Source: PALSA-612 sp963776735
GTDB taxonomy: Bacteria; Actinomycetota; Thermoleophilia; Gaiellales; Gaiellaceae
Assembly (NCBI GenBank): GCA_963776735.1
Contig: CAVZNV010000020.1
Location: forward strand, 43,983-107,982
Length of the DNA stretch: 64,000 nt
Direction: 5' to 3'
The notes beneath the pieces are model-generated. The model was not told where the DNA came from, searched no databases, and saw only the letters and a list, made by a program, of their open reading frames with translations. The translations under genes were made by a program, and so were the position numbers. Within the stretch, counting starts at the first letter, position 1. Every line of letters begins with the position of its first letter. This document shows positions 16,642 through 26,889 of the stretch, in pieces.

Positions 16642-17336
16642 CCGGCCGCGAGGAGGATCGCGCGATCCTGCAGCGGGTCGAGACGGACCTCGACCGGCAC
16701 GTGGCGACGATCGCGCAGGAGTTCCGGGAGGGGTTCGAGGCCGTCGACGCGATCGGTCGGCCCGCGGTCACCGTTTACGGTTCGGCCCGGATCGAGGCCG
16801 GCGACCCGGCCTACGAGCGTGCCCGCGACATCGGGCGGCGGCTTGCCGGAGCCGGCTTCGCAGTGGTAACCGGCGGCGGCCCCGGGATCATGGAGGCTGC
16901 GAACCGCGGTTGCCAGGAGGCGGGCGGGCTGTCGATCGGCTTCAACATCGAGCTGCCGCACGAGCAGAGCGTCAACCCGTACCTCGACCGCAGCCTCACG
17001 TTCGAGCACTTCTACGCGCGCAAGACGATGCTCGTGAAGGCGGCCGAGGGCTTCATCCTCTGCGAGGGCGGCTTCGGCACGCTCGACGAGCTGTTCGAGT
17101 CGCTGGTGCTGATCCAGACCGGCACGATCCGGGACTTCCCGGTCGTCCTCGTCGGAACGGCGCACTGGGACGGGTTGCGCGACTGGATCGAGGCGAAGCT
17201 GATCGAGGAGCAGCTGATCTCGCCGGGTGACGTGACGCTGCTCTCGCTCACCGACGACGCCGCCGAAGCGGTCAAGATCGTGCACGACTGCTACCTCGAG
17301 CACTGCACCGAGACCGAGGCGCCGGCGACGAGCTGA
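16638..17336 (+). CDS. LOG-family protein (TIGR00730 type)
   Basis: 232 residues from a GTG that overlaps the protease stop. It contains the Rossmann-like motif VVTGGGPGIMEAANRG and the family signature LCEGGFGTLDELFE (canonical PGGxGTxxE, here EGGFGTLDE). Homologues are cytokinin-activating phosphoribohydrolases or nucleotide 5'-monophosphate nucleosidases. The first glycine-rich loop has Glu where Pro is usual. Translationally linked to selA by TGATG. Confidence 0.88.
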   Translation: MTGREEDRAILQRVETDLDRHVATIAQEFREGFEAVDAIGRPAVTVYGSARIEAGDPAYERARDIGRRLAGAGFAVVTGGGPGIMEAANRGCQEAGGLSIGFNIELPHEQSVNPYLDRSLTFEHFYARKTMLVKAAEGFILCEGGFGTLDELFESLVLIQTGTIRDFPVVLVGTAHWDGLRDWIEAKLIEEQLISPGDVTLLSLTDDAAEAVKIVHDCYLEHCTETEAPATS

Positions 17337-18634
17337 TGGAGCTGCGCGACCTGCCCTCGGTCGACGAGCTCGCGCGCGAGGTGGACGACCCGCTCGCGGT
17401 CGATGCGGCGCGCACGGTGCTCGATCGCGCCCGCGACGAGATTCGCGCCGGCGGCTCGCCGGGCGACCTGCGTGCGGCGGTCGAGGCCGAGATCACGGCG
17501 GCGCGGGCACCGAGCCTGCGGCGCGTCCTGAACGCGACCGGCGTGATCGTCCACACGAACCTCGGCCGTGCGCCGCTTGCTCCGGCGGCGCTGGAGCGAG
17601 TGCGGGAGGTCGGCGCCGGCTACTCGAACCTCGAGTACTCGCTGGACGAGGGCGCGCGCGGGTCGAGGCAGACTCACCTGGCGGCTGCGCTGCTGCGACT
17701 GACCGGAGCCGAAGCGGCGCTCGTCGTCAACAACAACGCCGGCGCGATGCTGCTGGCGCTGGCCGCGCTCGCCGAGGGTCGCGAGGTGCTCGTCTCGCGC
17801 GGCGAGCTGATCGAGATCGGCGACGGCTTCCGGATTCCGGACGTCCTCGCGCGGTCCGGCGCGCGGCTCGTCGAGGTCGGGACGACGAACCGGACGCGCG
17901 CCGAGGACTACGAGCGCGCGATGGGGCCGGACACCTCGCTCGTCCTGCGCGTCCACCAGTCGAACTTCCGCGTCGTCGGGTTCACCGACCGACCGTCGCT
18001 CGGCGAGGTCGCTGCGATCGCCCGGCAGCACGGTCTGCCGCTGGTCGACGACCTCGGCTCCGGCAACCTCCTGCCAAGTAACACTGTGTTACTTGGCGAC
18101 GAGCCGTCGGTGCGCGAGAGCCTGGCCGGCGGAGCCGATCTCGCGTGCTTCTCGGGCGACAAGCTGCTCGGCGGCCCGCAGGCCGGGATCGTCGTCGGAC
18201 GCGTCGACCTCGTCGAGCGGCTGCGGCGCAACCCGCTCCAGCGCGCGCTGCGTGCCGACAAGCTCACGCTCGCGGCGCTCGAGGGGACGCTCGCGCTGTA
18301 CCTCGACACGGCACGCGCCCGGGCCGAGATCCCGGTGCTGCGGATGGTCGACGAGCCCGTCGAGGCCGTGCGCGAGCGGGCCGCGCGGCTCGCCGGTCTC
18401 GTCGGCGGCACGGTCGAGGAGACGGTCGCCCGTGTCGGCGGCGGCGCCCTGCCGCTCGCCGAGCTCGCCAGCTTCGCCTGCGCCGTGGAGGAGTCTCTCG
18501 CCGGTCCGCTCCGCCTCGGCGAGCCGCCGGTCGTCGGGATCGTCCGCGACGGGCGGCTGCTGTTCGACTGCCGCACGCTGACAGACACCGAGGTCGACGA
18601 GGTGTCGCGCGCCGTCGCGGCCGCCCGCGCGTGA
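17336..18634 (+). CDS. selA: L-seryl-tRNA(Sec) selenium transferase
   Basis: 432 residues. The N-terminal domain is followed by the PLP fold: RRVLNATGVIVHTNLGRAPL, EYSLDEGARGSRQTH, VNNNAGAMLLAL, and the PLP lysine in CFSGDKLLGGPQAGI, then RALRADKLTLAALE. It converts Ser-tRNA(Sec) to Sec-tRNA(Sec) with selenophosphate. A 23-bp palindromic repeat lies in frame at 18074-18096 and encodes PSNTVLLG in place of the normal DLSxYGLP-like segment. The stop overlaps the next gene (GTGA). No selC or selD is visible in the window. Confidence 0.96.
   Translation: MELRDLPSVDELAREVDDPLAVDAARTVLDRARDEIRAGGSPGDLRAAVEAEITAARAPSLRRVLNATGVIVHTNLGRAPLAPAALERVREVGAGYSNLEYSLDEGARGSRQTHLAAALLRLTGAEAALVVNNNAGAMLLALAALAEGREVLVSRGELIEIGDGFRIPDVLARSGARLVEVGTTNRTRAEDYERAMGPDTSLVLRVHQSNFRVVGFTDRPSLGEVAAIARQHGLPLVDDLGSGNLLPSNTVLLGDEPSVRESLAGGADLACFSGDKLLGGPQAGIVVGRVDLVERLRRNPLQRALRADKLTLAALEGTLALYLDTARARAEIPVLRMVDEPVEAVRERAARLAGLVGGTVEETVARVGGGALPLAELASFACAVEESLAGPLRLGEPPVVGIVRDGRLLFDCRTLTDTEVDEVSRAVAAARA
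18074..18096. repeat. 23-bp palindrome-like repeat inside selA
   Basis: CCAAGTAACAC-T-GTGTTACTTGG: 11-base arms that pair perfectly around a central base. It is AT-rich compared with its surroundings and closely matches copies at 45968 and 47276. Here it is read in frame as part of SelA. Confidence 0.8.
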
Positions 18635-18980
18635 CCATCCGCCGCGCGGTTCCGGACGTCCACGGCGACCCGGCCGCGAGCCGCGCGTTCTACGAGGACG
18701 TGATCGGCATGAAGCTCGTCATGGACATGGGGTGGATCGCCACCTTCAAGTCGCCGATCCAGGGACCGATCGAGATCTCGGTGATGAGCGGCGACGCGAG
18801 CGCCCCGGTGACGCCGGACATCTCGGTCGAGGTCGAGGACCTCGACGGGGTGCACGCGCGTGCCGTCGCGGGCGGATACGAGATCGTCCATCCGCTGACC
18901 GACGAGCCGTGGGGCGTGCGCCGGTTCTTCGTGCGCGACCCCAACGGCGCGGTGATCAACGTGATGCGGCACCTCCCCTG

Positions 18981-18981
<1 letters not shown>
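18631..18981 (+). CDS. VOC-superfamily (glyoxalase-like) protein between selA and selB
   Basis: 116 residues from GTG. One VOC unit pair: RAVPDVHGDPAASRAFYEDV and ISVEVEDLDGVHARAVAGGY, ending VRDPNGAVINVMRH. Both boundaries overlap the sel genes (GTGA and TGATG), so it is co-translated with them. Metal-ligand positions are not the full glyoxalase set, so an antibiotic-binding or isomerase-like role is equally possible. A link to selenium use is only suggested by position. Confidence 0.82.
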
Positions 18982-20651
<1,670 letters not shown>

Positions 20652-20776
20652 GAGCTCGAGTCACAATGAGTGGCCGGCGTGATGTGCGCGGGTTTCACGG
20701 AGTCGCGATCCGGGCTCACCCTGATGGCTCCGAGACGCCTCCACGTGAGAATCGGCTTCGGAAGGGGGTGTAGAAG

Positions 20777-21046
20777 ATGTCGACGATGTCGCACGAGCCT
20801 TCCCCGGTCGTCCACGAGCAGCGGCGATGGTCGCTACGTGTCATTCCCGAGATGTGGGCGTCACTCGCGATAACGGCCATGTGGGTTGCCGTTTTCATCA
20901 CGGCGATCTGGGGGCCCGACGCGAGGTTCAGCAGCAATGACGGGAACAGCTCGACCATTCCGACCGCGGTCTTCGTCACGGTCTTCGCGTTCCTCGGCAC
21001 CTGGGTCGTGGCGAGGTACGGCTTCCGGCAGCGGCGAAGGGAGTAA
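20777..21046 (+). CDS. Small two-helix membrane protein
   Basis: 89 residues, ATG start with an AGGGGG-rich leader. Two hydrophobic helices (MWASLAITAMWVAVFITAIWG and TAVFVTVFAFLGTWVVARYG) are joined by a short polar loop. The N-terminus is cytoplasmic-like and a basic RQRRRE forms the end. No family recognised. Confidence 0.7.
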   Translation: MSTMSHEPSPVVHEQRRWSLRVIPEMWASLAITAMWVAVFITAIWGPDARFSSNDGNSSTIPTAVFVTVFAFLGTWVVARYGFRQRRRE

Positions 21047-21090
21047 TCGGGCGGGTCTGGACTCGACGGTGCTTAAGCGCGGGTCGCCGC

Positions 21091-22318
21091 GTGGCCGATA
21101 CAAGGGCGATGCAGCTCGAGCAGATCCAGCCACGCGATGCTGCGGGCGTCGTTGACGACGCCGCTCCCCGGACGGTGCTCGTCTTCGGCTCGCTTCCCGG
21201 TGCGGGCAGCGACCTCGACCTCCTCGTTCGGGACGAGGACGTCAGCGCGCTCCGCACAGGGCTCGAAGGCGCGGGCTTCCTCTCCCGGGACGACGAGTGG
21301 GTTCGCTTCGCGGCCGGCACGGCGGAGGCCGTCGACCTCGTCCCGGCCGCCGAGTGGCGGCTCCCTCCGGCCGAACTGGAGGAGCTGTTCCGCGCCGCGC
21401 TGCCCATCGACGGCTTCACGCGGCTCGTGCGTCCGGCGCCGGTCCACTCGCTGCTGATCCTCGCGCGGCTCACCGGACTCGGCGCCCTGCCGGAGAAGCG
21501 CCGGCGTCGGCGCGACGCCGCGGTGGCCGAGGATCCGCAGGCCTGGGAGGACGCCCACAAGCGTGCTTCGGCGTGGAACCTGACCGCCGAGCTCACGAAT
21601 CTGGAACAGGGAGGCACCGTGCCGAGCGGGCTTCCCCGGCCGAAGAGACCGCGGATCGTCGCGCTCTCGGGCATCGACGGGTCGGGGAAGAGCTCGCAGG
21701 CCCGGCTCCTGCACGACGCGCTCGAACGCCTCGGCTACGACGCGGTCGTCGAATGGTCGCCGTTCGGGCAGAACCCGTGGCTCGACCGGCTGGCCGTGCC
21801 CGTGAAGAGGCTGCTCGGTCGCACCGGCCGCTACTCGCCCGACGAGCCCGCGCACGAGACCGGGCTCGAGCGAACGTCCGGGACGGCGCTGCGCGAGGAC
21901 AACGCGCTCGTCAACGAGATTCTGGTCGACCCTCGTCACGTTCGCCAACCAGCTTTCCCAGCTCGTGACGATCGCCCGGCACGCTCGGCACGGGCGGGTC
22001 GTGATCTACGACCGGTACGCGCTCGACTCGACCGTCCAGCTCCGCTTCCGCTACGGCGCGGCGGGCCGGTTCGCGGTCCAGCGCGGGCTGATCCGCCTGC
22101 TCGCGCCGAAGCCCGTCGCCGCGTTCTACCTCGAGATTCCGGCCGAGACCTCGCTCGGCCGCAAGGACGATCGCTGGACGCTCACCGATCTCGAGAAGCA
22201 GGCGAGCCTCTACGGCGCGGAATACGGGCAGTCCGCTGTCGTTCGGCTCGACGGCCTTCGGCCGCGAGAAGAGCTGGCCGCCGAGATCGCCGAGGCGGTC
22301 TGGCGCGCGCTGGGCTAG
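21091..22318 (+). CDS. Nucleotidyltransferase-like / thymidylate-kinase-like fusion, frameshifted
   Basis: The first 145 residues contain TVLVFGSLPGAGSDLDLLVR, the GS-x-DxD pattern of small nucleotidyltransferases. After a linker, a P-loop kinase of the Tmk type starts (PRIVALSGIDGSGKSSQARL) and continues with DRYALDSTVQLRFRYG (DRY motif) and the lid segment PAETSLGRKDD. The frame breaks at AGATTCT (21917-21923). Deleting one T gives the natural EIWSTLVTFANQLSQLVTIA and joins to the stop at 22316-22318. Substrate is unknown. Start GTG 21091; ATG 21109 is an alternative. Confidence 0.8.
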
Positions 22319-22349
22319 ACATCTCGGTCGGGGTACCTAATGTGAGTGA

Positions 22350-24938
22350 GTGGGGTTCCGCAGGGGGACGCTGGTCGCCGCACTCGCGGTAGCGCTGGTC
22401 GCTGCGTCCGGTGTGGACGCGAAGTCGGCGGCTGCCCCGGCGAACGACATGTTCGCGAATGCGCAGGCGGTCTCCGGCGCGAGCGGCTCCGCCACCGGCT
22501 CGAACGTCGGTGCGACCAAGGAAGGCGGCGAGCCGAATCACGCAGGGAACAAGGGCGGCGCCTCGATCTGGTACCGCTGGACCGCGCCCGCGAGCGGCTC
22601 CACGACGGTCGACACCCTCACCTCGAGCTTCGACACGCTCCTCGGCGTCTACACCGGCAGCGCCGTCAACCAGCTGACGACAGTCGCGTCCGATGACGAC
22701 TGCTGCGGCGGCACCCAGAGCCAGGTCGCCTTCACCGCGACTGCCGGCACGACGTACCAGATCGCCGTCGACGGCTACAACAAGGCGACCGGCAACGTCA
22801 CGGTGCACTGGAGCCAGGCGGCCGCACCGGCGAACGACATGTTCGCGAACGCGCAGCCGATCTCGGGCTCGAGCGGCAAGGCGACCGGCTCGAACGTCGG
22901 CGCGACGAAGGAGCCCGGCGAGCCCAACCACGGAGGCAACAGCGGAGGCGCGTCGATCTGGTTCGCGTGGACAGCGCCGGCGAGCGGGACGACCACGGTC
23001 GACACGCTCGGCTCGAGCTTCGACACCCTGCTCGGCGTCTACACAGGGAGCGCCGTCAACCAGCTGACCACCGTCGCGTCCAACGACGACTGCTGCGGCG
23101 GCCGCCAGAGCCAGGTCGCCTTCACCGCATCGGCCGGAACCACGTACGAGATCGCCGTCGACGGCTACAACAAAGCGACCGGCTCGGTGAACCTCGACTG
23201 GACGATGGCGCCCAGCGGCCCACCCAACGACCTGTTCGCCAACGCGCAGGTCGTCTCGGGATCGAGCGGCTCGGCCACCGGGTCGAACGTCGGCGCAACG
23301 AAGGAGCCGGGCGAGCCCAACCACGCGGGCAACGCCGGCGGCGCCTCGGTCTGGTTCCGCTGGACCGCACCCTCGAGCGGCACGGCCACGGTCGACACGC
23401 TCTCGTCCAGCTTCGACACGCTCCTCGGCGTCTACACCGGAAGCGCGGTCAACCAGCTCACCACCATCACCTCGAACGACGACTGCTGCGGCGGCACGCA
23501 GAGCAAGGCCAGCTTCTCGGCGGTGGCCGGGACGACGTACCAGATCGCGGTCGACGGCTACAACAAGGCGACGGGCAACGTCGTCGTCCACTGGAGCCAG
23601 GCAAGCCCGCCGGCGAACGACATGTTCGCGAACGCGCAGTCCCTCATCGGCGCGAGCGGTATGGCGACCGGAACGAACGTGGCCGCGACGAAGGAGCCCG
23701 GCGAGCCGAATCACGCAGGGAACGCGGGCGGCGCGTCGATCTGGTTCACCTGGGTCGCGCAGTCTGCGGGCACCGCGACGATCGACACCTCGGGGTCGAG
23801 CTTCGACACCCTGCTCGGCGTCTACACCGGCAGCTCGGTCAACAGCCTGACGACGGTGGCGTCGAACGACAACTGCTGCGGCGGCCAGACGAGCCAGGTC
23901 AGCTTCGCGGCGACCGCAGGCACGACGTACGAGATCGCCGTCGACGGCTCCAACGGCGCGACCGGCTCCGTAACCCTGCACTGGAGCCTCGTCGCGGGCT
24001 CGGGCGACCCGGTCGTCGTGGCCGCCGGCGACCAGCATGCCTGCGACGGGACCGGCGACGACCAGACCGCCGCTCTGATCGGCCCGCTCGCGCCGACGCT
24101 GGTCCTGCCGCTCGGCGACGAGTCCGGCGAGTACGGCTACCTGAGCGAGTTCACGAACTGCTACGCACCCACATGGGGCGCGTTCAAGTCGATCAGCCGG
24201 CCGGTACCGGGGAACCATGACTACGAGGGGGACCAGACCGCGAGCGGCTACTTCACGTGGTGGGGATCGTCGGCGGGCAACCCGGGCCAGGGCTGGTACA
24301 GCTACGACCTCGGTTCCTGGCACATCATCGCCCTGAACTCGAACTGCGGGCTCGTCGGCGGCTGCGGCTCGGGCGACCCCGAAGTGCAGTGGCTGAAGCA
24401 GGATCTCGCTGCGCACCCGGCCACGTGCACGCTCGCGTACTTCCATCACCCGCTCTACACCTCGACCCCGGAGCCCGGATACAACGGGCCTGTGCAGGCG
24501 ATCTACACGGCGCTCTACCAGGGTGGCGCGGACGTGATCGTGAACGCGCACGCCCGGTCGTACGAGCGGTTTGCGCCGCAGGACGACAGCGGCCATCTCG
24601 ACAACCAGTACGGCATCCGCGAGTTCGTCGTCGCGACCGGCGGCGCGAGCCTCGACAACACCAACACCCACGCCGCGAACAGCCAGGCCTGGGAGGCGTC
24701 GACCCTCGGCGTCCTCAAGCTGACGCTGCACCCGACGACGTACGACTGGCAGTTCGTGCCGGTCGCCGGTGGCTCGTTCACCGATTCGGGCACGGGGAGC
24801 TGCCACTCGGGAACGCCGAACGTGCACGCCGACCCGCCGTCGGGCTCGCCGCCGCCGCCCCAGCCGGGCGGGTCCGGCGGAGGCATCGCGATCGGACACA
24901 ACGCCATCGAGCAACCGCCGCGGCCGCTGACACACTAG
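22350..24938 (+). CDS. Secreted protein: four PPC-like repeats plus a metallophosphoesterase domain
   Basis: 862 residues from GTG with a signal peptide (LVAALAVALVAASGVDA). Residues 29-550 are four tandem units of 130-131 residues, each opening AND(M/L)FANAQ and holding GASxWFRWTAP, SSFDTLLGVYTGS and a Cys pair in DDCCGG or DNCCGG. The C-terminal 300 residues resemble purple-acid-phosphatase-like enzymes (VVVAAGDQHAC, GNHDYEGD, YFHHPLYTS, NAHARSYERFAPQ). The usual GHDH metal motif reads AHAR and the usual GDN reads GDE, so activity may be lost or altered. The end is Pro/Gly rich. Confidence 0.87.
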   Translation: MGFRRGTLVAALAVALVAASGVDAKSAAAPANDMFANAQAVSGASGSATGSNVGATKEGGEPNHAGNKGGASIWYRWTAPASGSTTVDTLTSSFDTLLGVYTGSAVNQLTTVASDDDCCGGTQSQVAFTATAGTTYQIAVDGYNKATGNVTVHWSQAAAPANDMFANAQPISGSSGKATGSNVGATKEPGEPNHGGNSGGASIWFAWTAPASGTTTVDTLGSSFDTLLGVYTGSAVNQLTTVASNDDCCGGRQSQVAFTASAGTTYEIAVDGYNKATGSVNLDWTMAPSGPPNDLFANAQVVSGSSGSATGSNVGATKEPGEPNHAGNAGGASVWFRWTAPSSGTATVDTLSSSFDTLLGVYTGSAVNQLTTITSNDDCCGGTQSKASFSAVAGTTYQIAVDGYNKATGNVVVHWSQASPPANDMFANAQSLIGASGMATGTNVAATKEPGEPNHAGNAGGASIWFTWVAQSAGTATIDTSGSSFDTLLGVYTGSSVNSLTTVASNDNCCGGQTSQVSFAATAGTTYEIAVDGSNGATGSVTLHWSLVAGSGDPVVVAAGDQHACDGTGDDQTAALIGPLAPTLVLPLGDESGEYGYLSEFTNCYAPTWGAFKSISRPVPGNHDYEGDQTASGYFTWWGSSAGNPGQGWYSYDLGSWHIIALNSNCGLVGGCGSGDPEVQWLKQDLAAHPATCTLAYFHHPLYTSTPEPGYNGPVQAIYTALYQGGADVIVNAHARSYERFAPQDDSGHLDNQYGIREFVVATGGASLDNTNTHAANSQAWEASTLGVLKLTLHPTTYDWQFVPVAGGSFTDSGTGSCHSGTPNVHADPPSGSPPPPQPGGSGGGIAIGHNAIEQPPRPLTH
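22434..23998 (+). repeat. Four tandem coding repeats of about 390 bp
   Basis: Units start near 22434, 22824, 23217 and 23607 and encode the PPC-like domains of the secreted protein. They are very similar at the DNA level (for example the stretch encoding SSFDTLLGVYTGS), which points to recent duplication or ongoing gene conversion and makes the region prone to assembly collapse. Confidence 0.88.
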
Positions 24939-24943
24939 GCCGC

Positions 24944-25771
24944 GTGCCGCCCTGCCGCGTCGCGGTCGTCGTTCCCTGCTTCAACGACGGGGCGACGCTG
25001 TGCGAGACGCTCGCCTCGATCGACGAGCCGGAGCCGATCGAGCTCGTCGTCGTCAACGACGGCTCGACCGATCCGGACACGCTCGCCGTCCTGGCCGAGC
25101 TCGAGGGCGGCGGCACGCGCGTCGTCCACCAGGAGAACCAGGGCCTCGCCGCCGCGCGGATGGCCGGCGTCGCGGCCACCTCGGCTCCCTACGTCTCCGC
25201 ACTCGACGCCGACGACCTCGAGGCGCCGGGCGCGCTGGCCGCGCTCGCGGACGCGCTCGACGCCGACCCCGAAGCGGCGGTCGCCTGGGGCGACGTGCAG
25301 AACTTCGGCGACGACAGGACGCTGCGCCGACTGGGCCACACGCTCGACCCCTGGCTGATCACGTACGTCAACGAGCTGCCGGCCGACGCCATGGTGCGCC
25401 GCGAGGCCCTGATCGCGGCCGGAGGCTGGGAGCTGAAAGGCGGCTACGAGGACTGGGACCTCTGGCTGGCACTCGCGGAGCGGGGCGCGCGGGGCATCCA
25501 CGTCCCGGTCGTCGCCGGCCGGTATCGCGTGCGCTCGAACCGGATGCTCGCCGAGACCGAGCAGCGGCACGACGCGATGACGGCGGTCCTACAGGAACGC
25601 CATCCACGCCTGTTCGCCGAGCGCGCAGCAAACCGCGGCCGCTCCGCCGCCCCACTCCGCTGCAAGCTGCTCTTCCCGCTCGTCGATCGCCTGCCGGCGA
25701 GCGGCTACACGAAGCAGCGCCTGTACCGGTTCGTCAACCGGCCGGGGGCAGCACTGCGGGCGAGGCTTTGA
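24944..25771 (+). CDS. Glycosyltransferase family 2
   Basis: 275 residues from GTG. GT-A fold markers: VAVVVPCFNDGATLCETLAS, VVNDGSTDPDTLAV, ENQGLAAARMAGV and SALDADDLE (the DxD-like metal site). WELKGGYEDWDLWLALAERG matches the acceptor-side ED motif. It probably adds a sugar to a surface polysaccharide. The 3' end overlaps the convergent ATP-grasp gene by 38 bases. Confidence 0.9.
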   Translation: MPPCRVAVVVPCFNDGATLCETLASIDEPEPIELVVVNDGSTDPDTLAVLAELEGGGTRVVHQENQGLAAARMAGVAATSAPYVSALDADDLEAPGALAALADALDADPEAAVAWGDVQNFGDDRTLRRLGHTLDPWLITYVNELPADAMVRREALIAAGGWELKGGYEDWDLWLALAERGARGIHVPVVAGRYRVRSNRMLAETEQRHDAMTAVLQERHPRLFAERAANRGRSAAPLRCKLLFPLVDRLPASGYTKQRLYRFVNRPGAALRARL

Positions 25772-26870
25772 GCCCCGTCAGCCGGCAGACGAACGGGAGC
25801 GGGTCGCGGGCGGAGAAGATCCCGTGCACGGTGTTCTTCCGCGGAAGGCATGCGCGCAACGCCTCGGTCCGCCGGCCGGAGCGGAACCGGTGCAGGATGG
25901 CGCGCGCGTCTCGCTGCTCCGAGCGGTAGCGGACGCCGACGCGGTACTCGCCGACGCGCGGCTCGCGGCCTAGCAAGAGATCGACCCAGATCGCAGGCAG
26001 GTTGAGCCCGGAGCCGACGGCGAGGCCGAGCGAGCCGTAGAAACGAGTGTTCAGGTCGATGACGTAGTCGCCGTCGGGCCGCCGGATGAACTGGAGCTCG
26101 AAGATCCCCTGCCAGCCGATCGCGCCGAGCAGCGCCGCGATCCGCTCCTCGAGGTCGGGATCGCGCGGCACGGTCTCGGCGTAGGACGAGACGCCGATCG
26201 TCGGCGGCCAGATGCGCCGCGCGACCTGGTGCTCGACGCAGACGATCCCCCCGTCCCAGAAGACGCCGCAGGCGGCGGACAGCGCACCGTCGAGGAAGGG
26301 CTGGACGAGCACGCTCTCGCCGGGCATTCCGTCGAGCGCGGAGCGCAGGTCAGCGGCGGTGTCGATCTTCCGCACCCAGCCGAGCTGCAGCGTGCCGTCG
26401 ACCCGAACGGAGCTCGTGACCGGCTTGACGACCGCGGGGTAGGCGATCCCGTCGACGCCCGAGCTGTCGACGACCCGCGTCTCCGGCACCTTCAGCCCGG
26501 CCTGCGTGGCGAGCTCGGCGAGCAGCGATTTGTCGACGGCGCGGTCGACGACGTCGCGCGCCGGCACTCCGAGCACGACGCCGTCGGGGAAGTCCGCTTC
26601 GCGGCCGGCGAGAGCGGTGAGCGTCGTTTCCGTGCCGGGAAGCACGGCCGCGACGCAGAGCCGGCCGGCGGCCTCGGCGAGCGCGGCGACGAAGCCCTCC
26701 GGGTCGGGGCCGGCGTCGGGAATCGGCACGGTTCCCGCCGTGTCGCGCGAGCGGGCGGCGTAGGCACTCGGCACGCTCATCGCCAGCCACGGCTCGTAGC
26801 CGCCCTTGCGGAGCGCGCGCACCGCCGCGAGGACGGCGGTGAAGTCGTCGTCCGGGACGAGCACGCGCAC
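25734..26870 (-). CDS. ATP-grasp enzyme (carbamoyl-phosphate synthase large-subunit-like)
   Basis: 378 residues from a GTG (VRVLVPDDDFTAVLAAVRAL). A pre-ATP-grasp Rossmann part is followed by DKSLLAELATQAGLKVPETR and YPAVVKPVTSS (ATP lysine), then IFELQFIRRPDGDYVIDLNT with the metal ligands (ELQF, DLN). Such enzymes ligate a carboxylate to an amine or thiol. Neighbours (GT2, GNAT) suggest surface polymer or natural-product modification, but the substrate is unknown. Divergent from the GNAT gene by 19 bases. Confidence 0.85.
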   Translation of the reverse strand: MRVLVPDDDFTAVLAAVRALRKGGYEPWLAMSVPSAYAARSRDTAGTVPIPDAGPDPEGFVAALAEAAGRLCVAAVLPGTETTLTALAGREADFPDGVVLGVPARDVVDRAVDKSLLAELATQAGLKVPETRVVDSSGVDGIAYPAVVKPVTSSVRVDGTLQLGWVRKIDTAADLRSALDGMPGESVLVQPFLDGALSAACGVFWDGGIVCVEHQVARRIWPPTIGVSSYAETVPRDPDLEERIAALLGAIGWQGIFELQFIRRPDGDYVIDLNTRFYGSLGLAVGSGLNLPAIWVDLLLGREPRVGEYRVGVRYRSEQRDARAILHRFRSGRRTEALRACLPRKNTVHGIFSARDPLPFVCRLTGLKASPAVLPPAG

Positions 26871-26889
26871 CGGCCTAGGATACGAAGCG

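Noticed and set aside
20652..20776. Possible selC (tRNA-Sec) after selB
   Set aside because: No acceptor stem, T-arm or UCA anticodon loop could be assembled from the sequence on either strand.
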